A stretch of 64,000 nucleotides of DNA, from NCBI RefSeq assembly GCF_001742225.1, contig NZ_CP017075.1:1798001-1862000 (forward strand), read 5' to 3'. The notes beneath the pieces were generated by a model. It did no database searches. It was not told where the DNA came from and was given only the letters and a program-made list of their open reading frames with translations. Shown in pieces: positions 37,503-46,045 of this stretch (position 1 is the stretch's first letter; every line of letters begins with the position of its first letter). The stretch is from Novosphingobium resinovorum (GTDB lineage Bacteria > Pseudomonadota > Alphaproteobacteria > Sphingomonadales > Sphingomonadaceae). A program made the position numbers and the translations under genes.

Positions 37503-38144
37503 TCAGGCCCTTGGCAGCATCGCGCCAAGCACCAGCGCATCGTCCGCCAGCGCAAACTGAAGCTTGCCCTTCAATTCCACGGCCAACTGGCGCAACATCG
37601 CCGCAGGCGCGGTACGGCTCGAAAGCTCACCTTCCGGCAGAGCGCCTTCAAGCGCGGCGCCGACCGAACGGTCGAAAGCGATACGCGGACCGGCAGCACG
37701 CACCACCAGTTCGCTGTGATTGTCGCGATACTCGGCCGCGATTTCCAGCGTACCGCCGCGCGGCAGTGCCTCGAGACCAATCAGTGCGAAGTTGAGCAGC
37801 GTTTTGATCGCCGCCTTCGGCAGCGAATCGCTCGGCAGTGCCCAGGCCAGCGTGACGCGCGGATTGTTCGCCACCAGCGCATCGACGAGAACCTTGGCCT
37901 CGCTCACCGCCACCATCTCGCCGAAGCCGCCCGCCGCACCGAAGGCCAGGCGGAAGAACTTGAGCTTGTCGGTGGAAATCCTCGCGCTCTGGTCAAGAAG
38001 TTCGAAGCAGCGCTGGCGCATCTCCGGGTCTTTCTCGTCCGCGAGCAGTTCAAGGCCATTGGTCAGCGCGCCGACCGGGCTGAGCATGTCATGGCAAAGG
38101 CGCGAACACAGGAGGCTGGCAAGTTCGATCGAACTCGTGGTCAT
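37503..38144 (-). CDS. chpT: Histidine phosphotransferase ChpT
   Basis: A 213-residue relay protein that carries phosphate from the hybrid kinase CckA to CtrA and CpdR in the alphaproteobacterial cell-cycle circuit. The phospho-accepting His18 lies in LCSRLCHDMLSPVGALTNGLELL, the diagnostic ChpT motif. The C-terminal half is a degenerate GHKL-like domain, as in Caulobacter ChpT. The start is the ATG at 38144. It lies between a JAMM peptidase and an amidase gene, 21 bases before the latter. Neither cckA nor ctrA is in the window. Confidence 0.95.
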   Translation of the reverse strand: MTTSSIELASLLCSRLCHDMLSPVGALTNGLELLADEKDPEMRQRCFELLDQSARISTDKLKFFRLAFGAAGGFGEMVAVSEAKVLVDALVANNPRVTLAWALPSDSLPKAAIKTLLNFALIGLEALPRGGTLEIAAEYRDNHSELVVRAAGPRIAFDRSVGAALEGALPEGELSSRTAPAAMLRQLAVELKGKLQFALADDALVLGAMLPRA

Positions 38145-38182
38145 GGGCTTGGACTGCTCTTTCGTACTTCTGACGCGGCCCC

Positions 38183-38575
38183 CTATTCGACGACGCGGAA
38201 CGGCAGGGCCTCGAATCCATTGGCGTTATCGCGCCAGAAAGCAACCTCGCTCTCCGCGATGATCGCCCAGATGCGCGAATCCCCGGTGGAATGTTGCCGA
38301 TCGGTCGCCGAAGGCACGCAAATCCCCGTAGGATGAGAGTGATAGTAGCCGATCACTTCCGGCCCACCCGCCCGCACCTCCTTGTGCGCCGCCAGCAGCA
38401 CAACGGGGTCGATCTCGAAGTGAACATGGCGGTTTTCCGCCAGATTCGCCGCAGCCCGCGCTTCGTCTATCCGTTGACCGCGCCCCAGCAACAGTCCGCA
38501 GCATTCTTCGGGAGCAGCCCTGCGAGCATCTTCATGCAATGTTGCAAGAACACCACTTGTCAGTTCGACGATCAT
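38183..38575 (-). CDS. JAMM/MPN+ metallopeptidase (Mov34 family)
   Basis: A 130-residue single-domain JAB1/MPN+ zinc peptidase. The full JAMM motif is present: Glu23 or Glu24 early, then H79-S-H81 followed by seven residues, Ser89, two residues and Asp92. Bacterial versions release ubiquitin-like ThiS/MoaD-type proteins or cleave cysteine adducts; no ThiS/MoaD or E1 gene is adjacent, so the substrate is open. I chose the ATG at 38575 (AGGA seven bases before) rather than a TTG two codons earlier. It is the first gene of the JAMM-chpT-amidase operon, and its start is 18 bases from the divergent rluD start. Confidence 0.9.
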   Translation of the reverse strand: MIVELTSGVLATLHEDARRAAPEECCGLLLGRGQRIDEARAAANLAENRHVHFEIDPVVLLAAHKEVRAGGPEVIGYYHSHPTGICVPSATDRQHSTGDSRIWAIIAESEVAFWRDNANGFEALPFRVVE

Positions 38576-38593
38576 CCCCAAATCCTACGCGCA

Positions 38594-39535
38594 ATGGGGG
38601 CGCTTACAAACATCATCGAAGGCGAAGTCGCCAGTGGCGGCCGGATCGACAAGGCCCTGGCCGAAGTCAGCGGCCTGTCGCGCGAACGCATCAAGGCGCT
38701 GATGGGTGAAGGCCGCGTCTCGCTCGCCGGAAAGCCCGTGGCACAGGCCTCGCTGAAAGTGGATGCCGGAACACCGTTTGCCATCGACGTGCCCGAGGCT
38801 ACGCCCGCAGAGGCGGTGCCGCAGGACATTCCCCTTGTCGTGGTTTACGAGGACGAACACCTGATCATCGTGGACAAGCCCGCCGGACTCGTCGTCCACC
38901 CGGCCGCGGGCAATCTCGACGGAACGCTGGTGAACGCCCTGCTCCACCACTGCCGGGGCCAGTTGTCCGGCATCGGCGGCGTAGCGCGCCCCGGTATCGT
39001 CCACCGCATCGACAAGGACACTTCGGGGCTGCTCGTCGTCGCCAAGACCGACAAGGCGCACGAAGGGCTGGCCGTGCAGTTCGCCGATCACTCGATCGAA
39101 CGCGCCTATCACGCCGTCGTCGGCGGCAGGCCGGTGCCGGTAGCCGGAACCGTGCGCGGCGCGATCGCCCGCTCGTCGCATGATCGCAAGAAGATGGCGC
39201 TGGTGGAGGACGGGCGCGGCAAGCACGCGATCACGCATTTCCGCACGCTGGAGGCGCTGCGCGGCGCCACTCTCGTCGAATGCAGGCTGGAAACGGGACG
39301 AACGCATCAGGTCCGTGTTCACATGGCGTCAATCGGTCATGCGCTATTGGGAGACCCTGTCTATGGGCGAACTCCTTCTCCGCTTCGACCGATTCTCTCC
39401 CGACTCGGTTTTTCCCGCCAAGCGCTCCACGCTGCGGAACTCGGGTTCGTTCACCCCGTTTCACAAGAAAGGGTCCATTTCGCCAGCTCGCTGCCCGACG
39501 ACATGCGGACACTGATCGACGAACTGCGACACTGA
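38594..39535 (+). CDS. rluD: RluD-type 23S rRNA pseudouridine synthase
   Basis: A 313-residue pseudouridine synthase of the RluD group (pseudouridines in helix 69). An S4 domain (GGRIDKALAEVSGLSRERIKALMGEGRV) precedes the catalytic core with IVHRIDKDTSGLLVVAKT containing the catalytic Asp, then RTHQVRVHMASIGHALLGDPVYG. The N-terminus is the usual one for the ATG at 38594, though no clear ribosome-binding site precedes it. It is followed 89 bases later by rpoH, a frequent alphaproteobacterial order. Confidence 0.94.
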   Translation: MGALTNIIEGEVASGGRIDKALAEVSGLSRERIKALMGEGRVSLAGKPVAQASLKVDAGTPFAIDVPEATPAEAVPQDIPLVVVYEDEHLIIVDKPAGLVVHPAAGNLDGTLVNALLHHCRGQLSGIGGVARPGIVHRIDKDTSGLLVVAKTDKAHEGLAVQFADHSIERAYHAVVGGRPVPVAGTVRGAIARSSHDRKKMALVEDGRGKHAITHFRTLEALRGATLVECRLETGRTHQVRVHMASIGHALLGDPVYGRTPSPLRPILSRLGFSRQALHAAELGFVHPVSQERVHFASSLPDDMRTLIDELRH

Positions 39536-39624
39536 AATCGCAAATCCATGCTAACGTATAGAGGTGGTCACAAGCTAAGACGCCTATGAAGGGTCCTAGA
39601 CCGTGACCGACCTAGAAAGGACGG

Positions 39625-40530
39625 ATGATCGTGAGCAATAATCGAAACCTGCCGAGTGTCCCGGCCCTGGGCGGTGAGCAAAGCCTCAACCGCTACCTGT
39701 CGGAGATCCGCAAGTTCCCGATCCTGGCTCCTGAGCAGGAATACATGCTGGCGAAGCGCTATTCGGAGCATCAGGATCCGGAAGCTGCAGCGCAGCTCGT
39801 CACCAGCCACCTGCGACTCGTTTCCAAGATCGCCATGGGCTATCGCGGCTACGGCCTCCCCGTGTCCGAGCTGATTTCCGAAGGGAACATCGGCCTGATG
39901 CAGGGCGTCAAGAAGTTCGAGCCCGAACGCGGCTTCCGCCTCGCGACTTATGCGATGTGGTGGATCAAGGCTTCGATCCAGGAATACATCCTGCGTTCGT
40001 GGAGCCTCGTGAAGATGGGCACCACCGCCGCGCAGAAGAAGCTGTTCTTCAACCTGCGCCGCATGAAGAAGAACCTCGACGCCTACGAGGACACCGACCT
40101 GCACCCCGACGACGTCGCCAAGATCGCGACGACGCTGGGCGTCTCGCAGACCGAGGTGGTCAACATGAACCGCCGCATGATGATGGGCGGCGATGCCTCG
40201 CTCAACGTCTCGCTGCGTGAAGAAGGCGAAGGCCAGTGGATGGACATCCTGCAGGATGACCGCCCGCTGCAGGACGAGACCGTCGCGGACGCCGAGGAAG
40301 CCTCGGTGCGCCACGACATGCTGATCGAGGCCATGGGTTCGCTCAACGAGCGCGAGCGCGACATCCTGACGGAGCGCCGCCTGACCGACGATCCCAAGAC
40401 TCTGGAGGAATTGAGCCAGGTCTACTCGGTCAGCCGCGAGCGCGTGCGCCAGATCGAGGTGCGCGCCTTCGAGAAGCTGCAGAAGGCGATGAACCGCATC
40501 GCCGGTGAGAAGCGCCTGCTCCCGGCCTGA
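39625..40530 (+). CDS. rpoH: Heat-shock sigma factor RpoH (sigma-32)
   Basis: A 301-residue sigma factor that directs heat-shock transcription. Region 2 (LVTSHLRLVSKIAMGYRGYGLPVSELISEGNIGLMQGVKKFEP, then FRLATYAMWWIKASIQEYILRSWSLVK), the RpoH box (QKKLFFNLRRMKK) and region 4.2 (TLEELSQVYSVSRERVRQIEVRAFEKLQ) are all present. The start is the ATG at 39625 or the GTG two codons on. The clpB gene at 1-2339 is a likely target. No upstream RNA thermometer was recognised. A strong terminator follows. Confidence 0.97.
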   Translation: MIVSNNRNLPSVPALGGEQSLNRYLSEIRKFPILAPEQEYMLAKRYSEHQDPEAAAQLVTSHLRLVSKIAMGYRGYGLPVSELISEGNIGLMQGVKKFEPERGFRLATYAMWWIKASIQEYILRSWSLVKMGTTAAQKKLFFNLRRMKKNLDAYEDTDLHPDDVAKIATTLGVSQTEVVNMNRRMMMGGDASLNVSLREEGEGQWMDILQDDRPLQDETVADAEEASVRHDMLIEAMGSLNERERDILTERRLTDDPKTLEELSQVYSVSRERVRQIEVRAFEKLQKAMNRIAGEKRLLPA

Positions 40531-40557
40531 TCCGGAGCAACCAGGCATAACGAGAGG

Positions 40558-40590
40558 CCGGGCCGTCCGCGAAGGATGGCCCGGTTTTTC
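40558..40590 (+). terminator. Intrinsic terminator of rpoH
   Basis: CCGGGCCGTCC (40558-40568) pairs with GGATGGCCCGG (40574-40584) with one G-U pair, followed by TTTTTC, 27 bases after the rpoH stop. It lies just before the convergent MFS gene end at 40598. Confidence 0.9.
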
Positions 40591-40597
40591 TTTGCCC

Positions 40598-41830
40598 TCA
40601 CGCCGCCTGCTCGCGCGGATGCAGCCGCAGCATCGGAACCCAGAACAGCGCCGCCACTGCAGCAGCTGCGAATATCCAGAACATGCCGGTGTAGCTTCCC
40701 GTCACGTCGTACATCAGTCCGTAGAGCGGCGGCGTCGCCAGCATCGCCAAAAGGATCGCGCCGGAGAGCATCCCCATCGCTCGCCCGACGCCGCGCTGAC
40801 CGAAGATGCGCGGGGCGAGGTAGCTTTCGGCCGGAACCATCAGTCCGCCGAACAGCCCCGTAATCGCCACCCCCAGCGCGATCACGCCATAGCCTGCTTC
40901 CGCCTGCGTCAGGCAGACCATCCCCGCCGCGAATCCGCCAAGGCCGCAGAACATCAGCACTTTCGGCCCGACCTTGTCGGAAAGCGCCGCGAAGTTCAGC
41001 TTCGCGATGAACCCGCACGCGGAATATATCGAGATCAGCGGTGCCGCTTGCGCCGCCGTCGCCCCGGTATCGATGGCGAGCGGCGCCAAGTTCGTGATCA
41101 TGCCTTTCAGGCCCGCTGTCACGATCGAGACGGTCAGGGCGATCATCCAGAAAGCCGGGTCGGTCAGGATTTCCCGCGCGGAGATCGGGTTCCTCGCCAG
41201 TTCTTCCCGCGCCTGCAGCGGCGGTTCGTCCGCGCCGTCGGGATTGAGGCGCTTGTCGGATGGCCGGTCCACCACCAGCATTGCCATCGGGATCGTCCAG
41301 AGCAGCAGCACGACGGCCAAGGCCCGCAAGGCAAGTCGCCACTCGAACGCCGCCATCAGACCGGAGATGATGAGCGGAAACACGAAGCCGCCTGCCGAAA
41401 TCCCGGCAATGGCGATACCGACCGCCCTCCCCCGTTTCTGCGCGAACCAGCGCGAGAGCAGCACGGTGATCGCCACCGGCCCCATGAGTACGTTGGCGGG
41501 CGCGATCAGCACGGCGAAGATCACCAGTACTTGCGTGAAGGAGGCCGCGAGGGAAATCGCCACGTAGCCCGCCCCCAGGCACAGCCCGCCCGTCACCATC
41601 AGGCGGCGCAACGGAAAGCGGTCCATCAGCGTCCCCAGCAGCGGCGCCAGTACCGCGCTGGTGCCCGACATCACCGTCATCGCCAGCATTAGCACAGTGC
41701 GACTCGGCCGGAACTCGCGCGCCAGCGGCACCGCGACGATCGAGTACGTCGCCGCCACCATACCCGTCGCCGCCAACAGCATGAAGCCGACCGCGACCTG
41801 CCTCCACCCCAAGCCGAAGGATGCCGCCAT
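40598..41830 (-). CDS. MFS transporter, monocarboxylate/oxalate-formate antiporter-like
   Basis: A 410-residue major-facilitator carrier with twelve helices in two halves and a central cytosolic loop (VDRPSDKRLNPDGADEPPLQ). The A-type motifs between helices 2-3 (LLGTLMDRFPLRRLMVTGG) and 8-9 (LSDKVGPKVLMFCGL) are visible. Overall it resembles the OFA/MCT group. The GW at the N-terminus and the WFAQKRGRAVGIAIAG motif of helix 4-5 support this. The substrate, probably a small organic acid, is unknown. Divergent from mtgA. Confidence 0.9.
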   Translation of the reverse strand: MAASFGLGWRQVAVGFMLLAATGMVAATYSIVAVPLAREFRPSRTVLMLAMTVMSGTSAVLAPLLGTLMDRFPLRRLMVTGGLCLGAGYVAISLAASFTQVLVIFAVLIAPANVLMGPVAITVLLSRWFAQKRGRAVGIAIAGISAGGFVFPLIISGLMAAFEWRLALRALAVVLLLWTIPMAMLVVDRPSDKRLNPDGADEPPLQAREELARNPISAREILTDPAFWMIALTVSIVTAGLKGMITNLAPLAIDTGATAAQAAPLISIYSACGFIAKLNFAALSDKVGPKVLMFCGLGGFAAGMVCLTQAEAGYGVIALGVAITGLFGGLMVPAESYLAPRIFGQRGVGRAMGMLSGAILLAMLATPPLYGLMYDVTGSYTGMFWIFAAAAVAALFWVPMLRLHPREQAA

Positions 41831-42013
41831 GCGTCTGTTCTCCCGTTCCTCTTATGCGAGGATGTATCCGGGAGTATTGTCCATACTGCAAATGAAACGT
41901 CGATATTACGAATACATGTATCGGCCGGGCGTAGCGCGCGCCGGTGCTGGCGCAATGCCGGGCATTTCGACTAGAGAGAAGCTTCCCGACCGTTTCAGAG
42001 GCTTCCTGCGTCC

Positions 42014-42679
42014 ATGCGTCTCCTTGCCAAGATCATCGTGTGGTTCATTGCGATCAGCGTGGGCCTGACGGTGCTCTACCGCTTTGTGCCGCCGCCGGTG
42101 ACGGTGACGATGCTGGTAGACGGCAACGGCATCACCAAGGACTGGGTGCCGCTCAGCCGGATCGACCGCAACATGGTCGCCGCTGTGGTCGCCGCCGAGG
42201 ATGGTAAGTTCTGCACGCATAACGGCTTCGACACGCAGGCCATCGAAAAGGCCATGGAGCGCAATGCCCGGGGAGGTCGTATCCGGGGCGGCTCGACGAT
42301 CAGCCAGCAGACCGCGAAGAACGTGTTCCTGTGGCAGGGCGAAGGCTGGACCCGCTACTTACGCAAGGGCTTCGAGGTCTGGTTCACCTTCCTGATCGAG
42401 AACCTGTGGGACAAGCGCCGGATCATGGAGGTTTACCTCAACGTCGCCGAGACCGGCATCGGCACCTACGGCGTCGAGGCCGGGGCGCAGCGCTACTTCG
42501 GCAAGTCTGCCGCCAGTCTCTCTCCCGCCGAGGCAGGGCGCATGGCCGCTGCCCTGCCCAGCCCCAAGACCCGCTCGGTCAAGAGCCCCGCCGGTTTCAC
42601 GCGGCGCTACGGCAATACGATCGCCGCGCGCATCGGCACCGTGAAGCGCGGCGGCTACGACGCCTGTGTCTACGAATAG
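42014..42679 (+). CDS. mtgA: Monofunctional peptidoglycan glycosyltransferase MtgA
   Basis: A 221-residue GT51 enzyme that polymerises glycan strands from lipid II. An N-terminal membrane helix (IIVWFIAISVGLTVLYRF) anchors it facing the periplasm. The catalytic Glu62 lies in AAVVAAEDGKF, followed by the second conserved block GGSTISQQTAKN, RKGFEVWFTFLIE, and KRRIMEVYLNVAETG. No transpeptidase domain follows, which distinguishes it from class A PBPs. It is followed by the D2 repeat. Confidence 0.96.
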   Translation: MRLLAKIIVWFIAISVGLTVLYRFVPPPVTVTMLVDGNGITKDWVPLSRIDRNMVAAVVAAEDGKFCTHNGFDTQAIEKAMERNARGGRIRGGSTISQQTAKNVFLWQGEGWTRYLRKGFEVWFTFLIENLWDKRRIMEVYLNVAETGIGTYGVEAGAQRYFGKSAASLSPAEAGRMAAALPSPKTRSVKSPAGFTRRYGNTIAARIGTVKRGGYDACVYE

Positions 42680-42726
42680 GGCCATCCCTACCGCATCGAC
42701 GCTCACCTGCCGGGCGGTTCCCTGCA

Positions 42727-42841
42727 GGGTGACAGGTTTACACGGTTTACACTGTCCAGCGGGGAAGGCGTCTCCTTGGGGCGGTAATCTGTCACCTTGC
42801 AAGGGTGAAGCGTCATCTTGTCCCGAGAAGGCGTCACCTTG
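42727..42841 (-). repeat. Iterated GGTGAC array with GTTTACAC cap, copy D2
   Basis: The cap GGTTTACACGGTTTACACTG begins at 42735, after a GGTGAC block. Four degenerate CACCTTG-type units end at 42778, 42799, 42820 and 42841, an exact 21-base period. Orientation is the reverse of D1. It lies between mtgA and the convergent TonB receptor gene. The units here are more decayed than in D1 or D3. The remainder of the 42680-43091 gap is unexplained apart from the terminator. Confidence 0.85.
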
Positions 42842-43035
42842 CCCGCAGCTAGGCACTGCGCCAGAGCAGAACTCGAACTTGCGACAATCGCGTTTCATCG
42901 CGCGCATGTGGGAAATCGACAGGCGAGTTTTCATGTAAGCGTTCTACGCCCGCTCGCCGATGTAGGAAAACGGATCGCACCTGAACCTCGCCCTACTCCG
43001 GGCAAGAAAAAACGTGCCGGACCGGCAAAGAAAAA

Positions 43036-43061
43036 GGGGAGGAATCTTGCGGTCCCTCCCC
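43036..43061 (-). terminator. Intrinsic terminator of the TonB receptor gene
   Basis: On the minus strand GGGGAGG (43061-43055) pairs with CCTCCCC (43042-43036), followed by TTTTTCTTT, about 30 bases after the receptor stop. Confidence 0.85.
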
Positions 43062-43091
43062 TCTCTTTTTCCCTTACCGGATCGTGATGGA

Positions 43092-45689
43092 TCAGAAGCC
43101 CATCACGAGGGTGGCGCTGACGGCGCGCGGCGAACCGAAGTTCACGAAGGCCGAGCTGGCCGACTGCGCGACCGCGCCGCTGAACGAGCCGACGTAGAAC
43201 TTGTCGAACAGGTTCGTCACGTTGAGCTGGACCTCGCTGTTGGCGAGGCCGAGGCTCTGCAGCTTGTATCGCACGTTCATGTCAACCACAGTGTAGCTCT
43301 TGAACTTCGCACCCGAGTAACCGGTCGTACCGTTCGGACGGGTGAAACGATCACCGTTGATATCGTTCAGGAAGCGGTCGCCGGTATACTTGGCCTGTGC
43401 GCCAATCTGGAAATCACCGAGGGTGAGTTCCGCACGGCCGCCGACCAGCCATTCGGGAGCACCGCGCTCACGCTTGCCGCTGGTGCGCAGGTAGGCGTTG
43501 CCGTCCTGAACGTAGCACAGGTTGTCGAGAGCGATGTCGCTGGTTGCCGAGCAACTGCCCACCAGGATGTCGTTCTGGATTTCCGACTTGATGTACGACG
43601 CGAAGGCATAAAGCGACAGCGGCTGGATCGGATTGATCCCGAGGCTGGCATCCACACCGTACTTCTTGACCGGGCCGAGGTTGGTGTCGGTCGAGTTGCC
43701 GTCGATGTCGGTCGCGGTCACGATGCGGTTTTTGTACTTCGAGTACCAGCCCACGATCGATGCCTGGACCACGGGCGTGCTGTAGCGCAGGCTAAGGTCG
43801 AAGCTGTCCGAGGTTTCCGGGTTACGACGCGCGAGCGGATCGTTCGGAGCGTAGAAGAACGTACCGTAGAGCGCGTCGGTGCTCGGCGAAGAAATGTTCT
43901 TCGCGTAGCTGCCCGCCAGGCTCAGTTCCGGGGTCAGCTTGAACACGGCGCCGACGTTCGGCAGGACCTTGTCGTACCTGACGGTGCGCTTCAGCGGACC
44001 GACCGCACTCGGATTGGCGGCGAGGTAGGCGGGCACTTCGCTGGCGCCTACGCAGTTCACATTGCCGCTGGCGTCGGTGGTCACGCAGTTCTGGTTCAGC
44101 TCGCGGCTGAAGAACGGTGCACGCACGCCCAGCAGGACGGTCAGCGCTTCGTCGAAGAACTTGCCGCGATATTCGCCCGAGACCTGGTTCAGCGTCGCGT
44201 AGGACAGGCGGTCACGCTTGTCGATACGGTTGCCGTACTCGTCCAGGATCGGGTCGTTGATCGGGAAGACGTCGAACGGTTCGCCGTTGGTCTTCAGGAA
44301 GCCGCCCGGGCCGGTCTGGCGGTGGCGCGCGCGGTCGAAGCTGTACGACAGGCGGACGCTGTTATTCTCGTCCATCTCGTAGGCAAGGTTGGCGATCGCG
44401 ATGAAACGGCGGGTGTTGGTCTGGCTCGGGGTGAGGATGCGAACCGCATCGCCCGAACCGGTCACGCCGTCACCGTTGAGGTCGACGTTGCCGTAGTAGT
44501 AGTAGGCTGCGCGGCTGCTGCTCAGGGTGGGCTCCGAACCGAAGAACACGCCGGTGTAGCCCTGCGAGTTGTAGCCTTCGATCCCGACGCTGGTGCCGCC
44601 GCCGTTGGCCTTGACGGTCTGGTAGGCCGCGTCGACCGAGAAGGTCAGCTTGTCGGTCAGGTGGAACAGCGAGTTCAGGCGGATGTTGCCGGTGTTCGAC
44701 GGATTGTAGCGACGCTCGAACGACGAACCGCAGCCGTTGGGCGCGTCGGGGAAAGCGCCCGTGTAGCCCGGCGTGTCGCTGTTGGGACCGGTGGTGCAGG
44801 GAATGCCGCCGGCAACGTCGTAGAAGCGCTCGGACTTGTCGAGCGTGATCGCCTGCGCGCTCAGCGGCGAGCCGCCGAAGTTGTTGCGGTTCACGTTATA
44901 GTGACCGGCGATCGAGATGAAGTCGCCGTCCACACCGATCGGCTGATAGATCTTGGCGTTGAACTGTTTCTTCTCGACCTTGCCGTAGTTGGCGAAAGTG
45001 GCGCCATTGCGTGCATACGAACCCGAGAACCAGGCCTTGGTGCCGATCGAGGTGAACTCGCCGGTCTCGACCTTGGCGAAAAAGCGCTGGAACGAACGGT
45101 CTTCGCCGCCCGAACCCTTCGCGGCGATATCGCCGTAGGACATGCTGGTCATGACGCCGAACTGGTCGTCAGGAACCTTGGTGTTGATGTTGACGGTGCC
45201 GCCGACCGCCGCAGGCGTCGGGCTGTCCACGTCGGTCGAACCCAGGTTGACGTTGACGCGCTCGATCAGCTCGGCATCGACCTGCTGGTTCGAATAGATC
45301 GCATAGTTACCCGAGTCGTTGAGCGGGATACCGTCGAAGGTCTGCGAGATGCGGGTCGAATCGAAGCCGCGGATCGTGAACGAACCACCCGACGAACCCC
45401 AGGGGTCGTTGTTGGTGAAGCTGACGCCCGGCACCATGTTGATGATTTCGTTGACCGACTGGCCGGCGCGCTGCGCGCTGATCAGTTCCTGGCCGATCTC
45501 TACCTTCGCCTTGGGCGAGTCGGGCGTGCGCACGCCAATGGTCTGGTTCACGCGGCCGCCGGTCACGATGATGGTGTCGCCGTCGAAGTCGGCCGAACCG
45601 GTCGACTGCGCAAAAGCGGGAACCGCGAGGAAGGCGGCGCCAACGGCGATCGTGCTGGTCGCCGAGGAGAGGAGGGAGGTGAGTTTCAT
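43092..45689 (-). CDS. TonB-dependent outer-membrane receptor
   Basis: An 865-residue gated outer-membrane transporter. The signal peptide runs to AVPAFAQ; a TonB-box-like DTIIVTGG is at residues 38-45; the plug domain (INMVPGVSFTNNDPWGSSGG, FTIRGFDSTRISQTFDGIPLNDSG, VNVNLGSTDVDSPTPAAVGGTVNI) precedes a 22-strand barrel ending in AVSATLVMGF with terminal Phe. Several Cys pairs in extracellular loops probably form disulphides. There is no N-terminal signalling domain or adjacent sigma/anti-sigma pair. The substrate (siderophore, vitamin or carbohydrate) cannot be told. Confidence 0.95.
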   Translation of the reverse strand: MKLTSLLSSATSTIAVGAAFLAVPAFAQSTGSADFDGDTIIVTGGRVNQTIGVRTPDSPKAKVEIGQELISAQRAGQSVNEIINMVPGVSFTNNDPWGSSGGSFTIRGFDSTRISQTFDGIPLNDSGNYAIYSNQQVDAELIERVNVNLGSTDVDSPTPAAVGGTVNINTKVPDDQFGVMTSMSYGDIAAKGSGGEDRSFQRFFAKVETGEFTSIGTKAWFSGSYARNGATFANYGKVEKKQFNAKIYQPIGVDGDFISIAGHYNVNRNNFGGSPLSAQAITLDKSERFYDVAGGIPCTTGPNSDTPGYTGAFPDAPNGCGSSFERRYNPSNTGNIRLNSLFHLTDKLTFSVDAAYQTVKANGGGTSVGIEGYNSQGYTGVFFGSEPTLSSSRAAYYYYGNVDLNGDGVTGSGDAVRILTPSQTNTRRFIAIANLAYEMDENNSVRLSYSFDRARHRQTGPGGFLKTNGEPFDVFPINDPILDEYGNRIDKRDRLSYATLNQVSGEYRGKFFDEALTVLLGVRAPFFSRELNQNCVTTDASGNVNCVGASEVPAYLAANPSAVGPLKRTVRYDKVLPNVGAVFKLTPELSLAGSYAKNISSPSTDALYGTFFYAPNDPLARRNPETSDSFDLSLRYSTPVVQASIVGWYSKYKNRIVTATDIDGNSTDTNLGPVKKYGVDASLGINPIQPLSLYAFASYIKSEIQNDILVGSCSATSDIALDNLCYVQDGNAYLRTSGKRERGAPEWLVGGRAELTLGDFQIGAQAKYTGDRFLNDINGDRFTRPNGTTGYSGAKFKSYTVVDMNVRYKLQSLGLANSEVQLNVTNLFDKFYVGSFSGAVAQSASSAFVNFGSPRAVSATLVMGF

Positions 45690-46045
45690 TTTATGCCCCT
45701 GATCTTGTCAGACTAGAGTGGTCACAATGTGCGACGAACGCTTCAGCCCCGCCGCATTTGCTGCGGCTGCTAAGAGCAGCGGGATATGACAACTTTCTGA
45801 CGGTGGGGACTCAAATGCGTGCGCAAACGCGAAATTTTGTGACACAAGCGTAACACAACACAATTTATTGCAGAAAAACAAAAATATTTCAGTAGTTTAT
45901 GGTGCGCGTGCGATATTGCACTGCGGCATAAATGTCACTGGAAAGGGAAAGTACTGCTGCGCCTGCAACACTGCAAAAACGTAACACGGCCGTGATGTTA
46001 CGTCATCGCTTGATGCCGACCGGGCGCTCGTGCCACTCGTCGGCC
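45690..46045. other. AT-rich divergent promoter region
   Basis: The gap between the divergent TonB receptor and CDF genes is conspicuously AT-rich at 45835-45905, with A/T runs around AATTTATTGCAGAAAAAC. It should carry the promoters of both genes. I could not settle individual -10/-35 elements or an operator such as a Fur or Zur box. If the CDF gene starts upstream of 46046 the gap is shorter. Confidence 0.4.

Noticed and set aside
43014..45716. A 900-codon open frame antisense to the TonB receptor
   Set aside because: No recognisable motif and repetitive Val/Asp/Arg composition; the receptor frame has a signal peptide, plug and terminal Phe.
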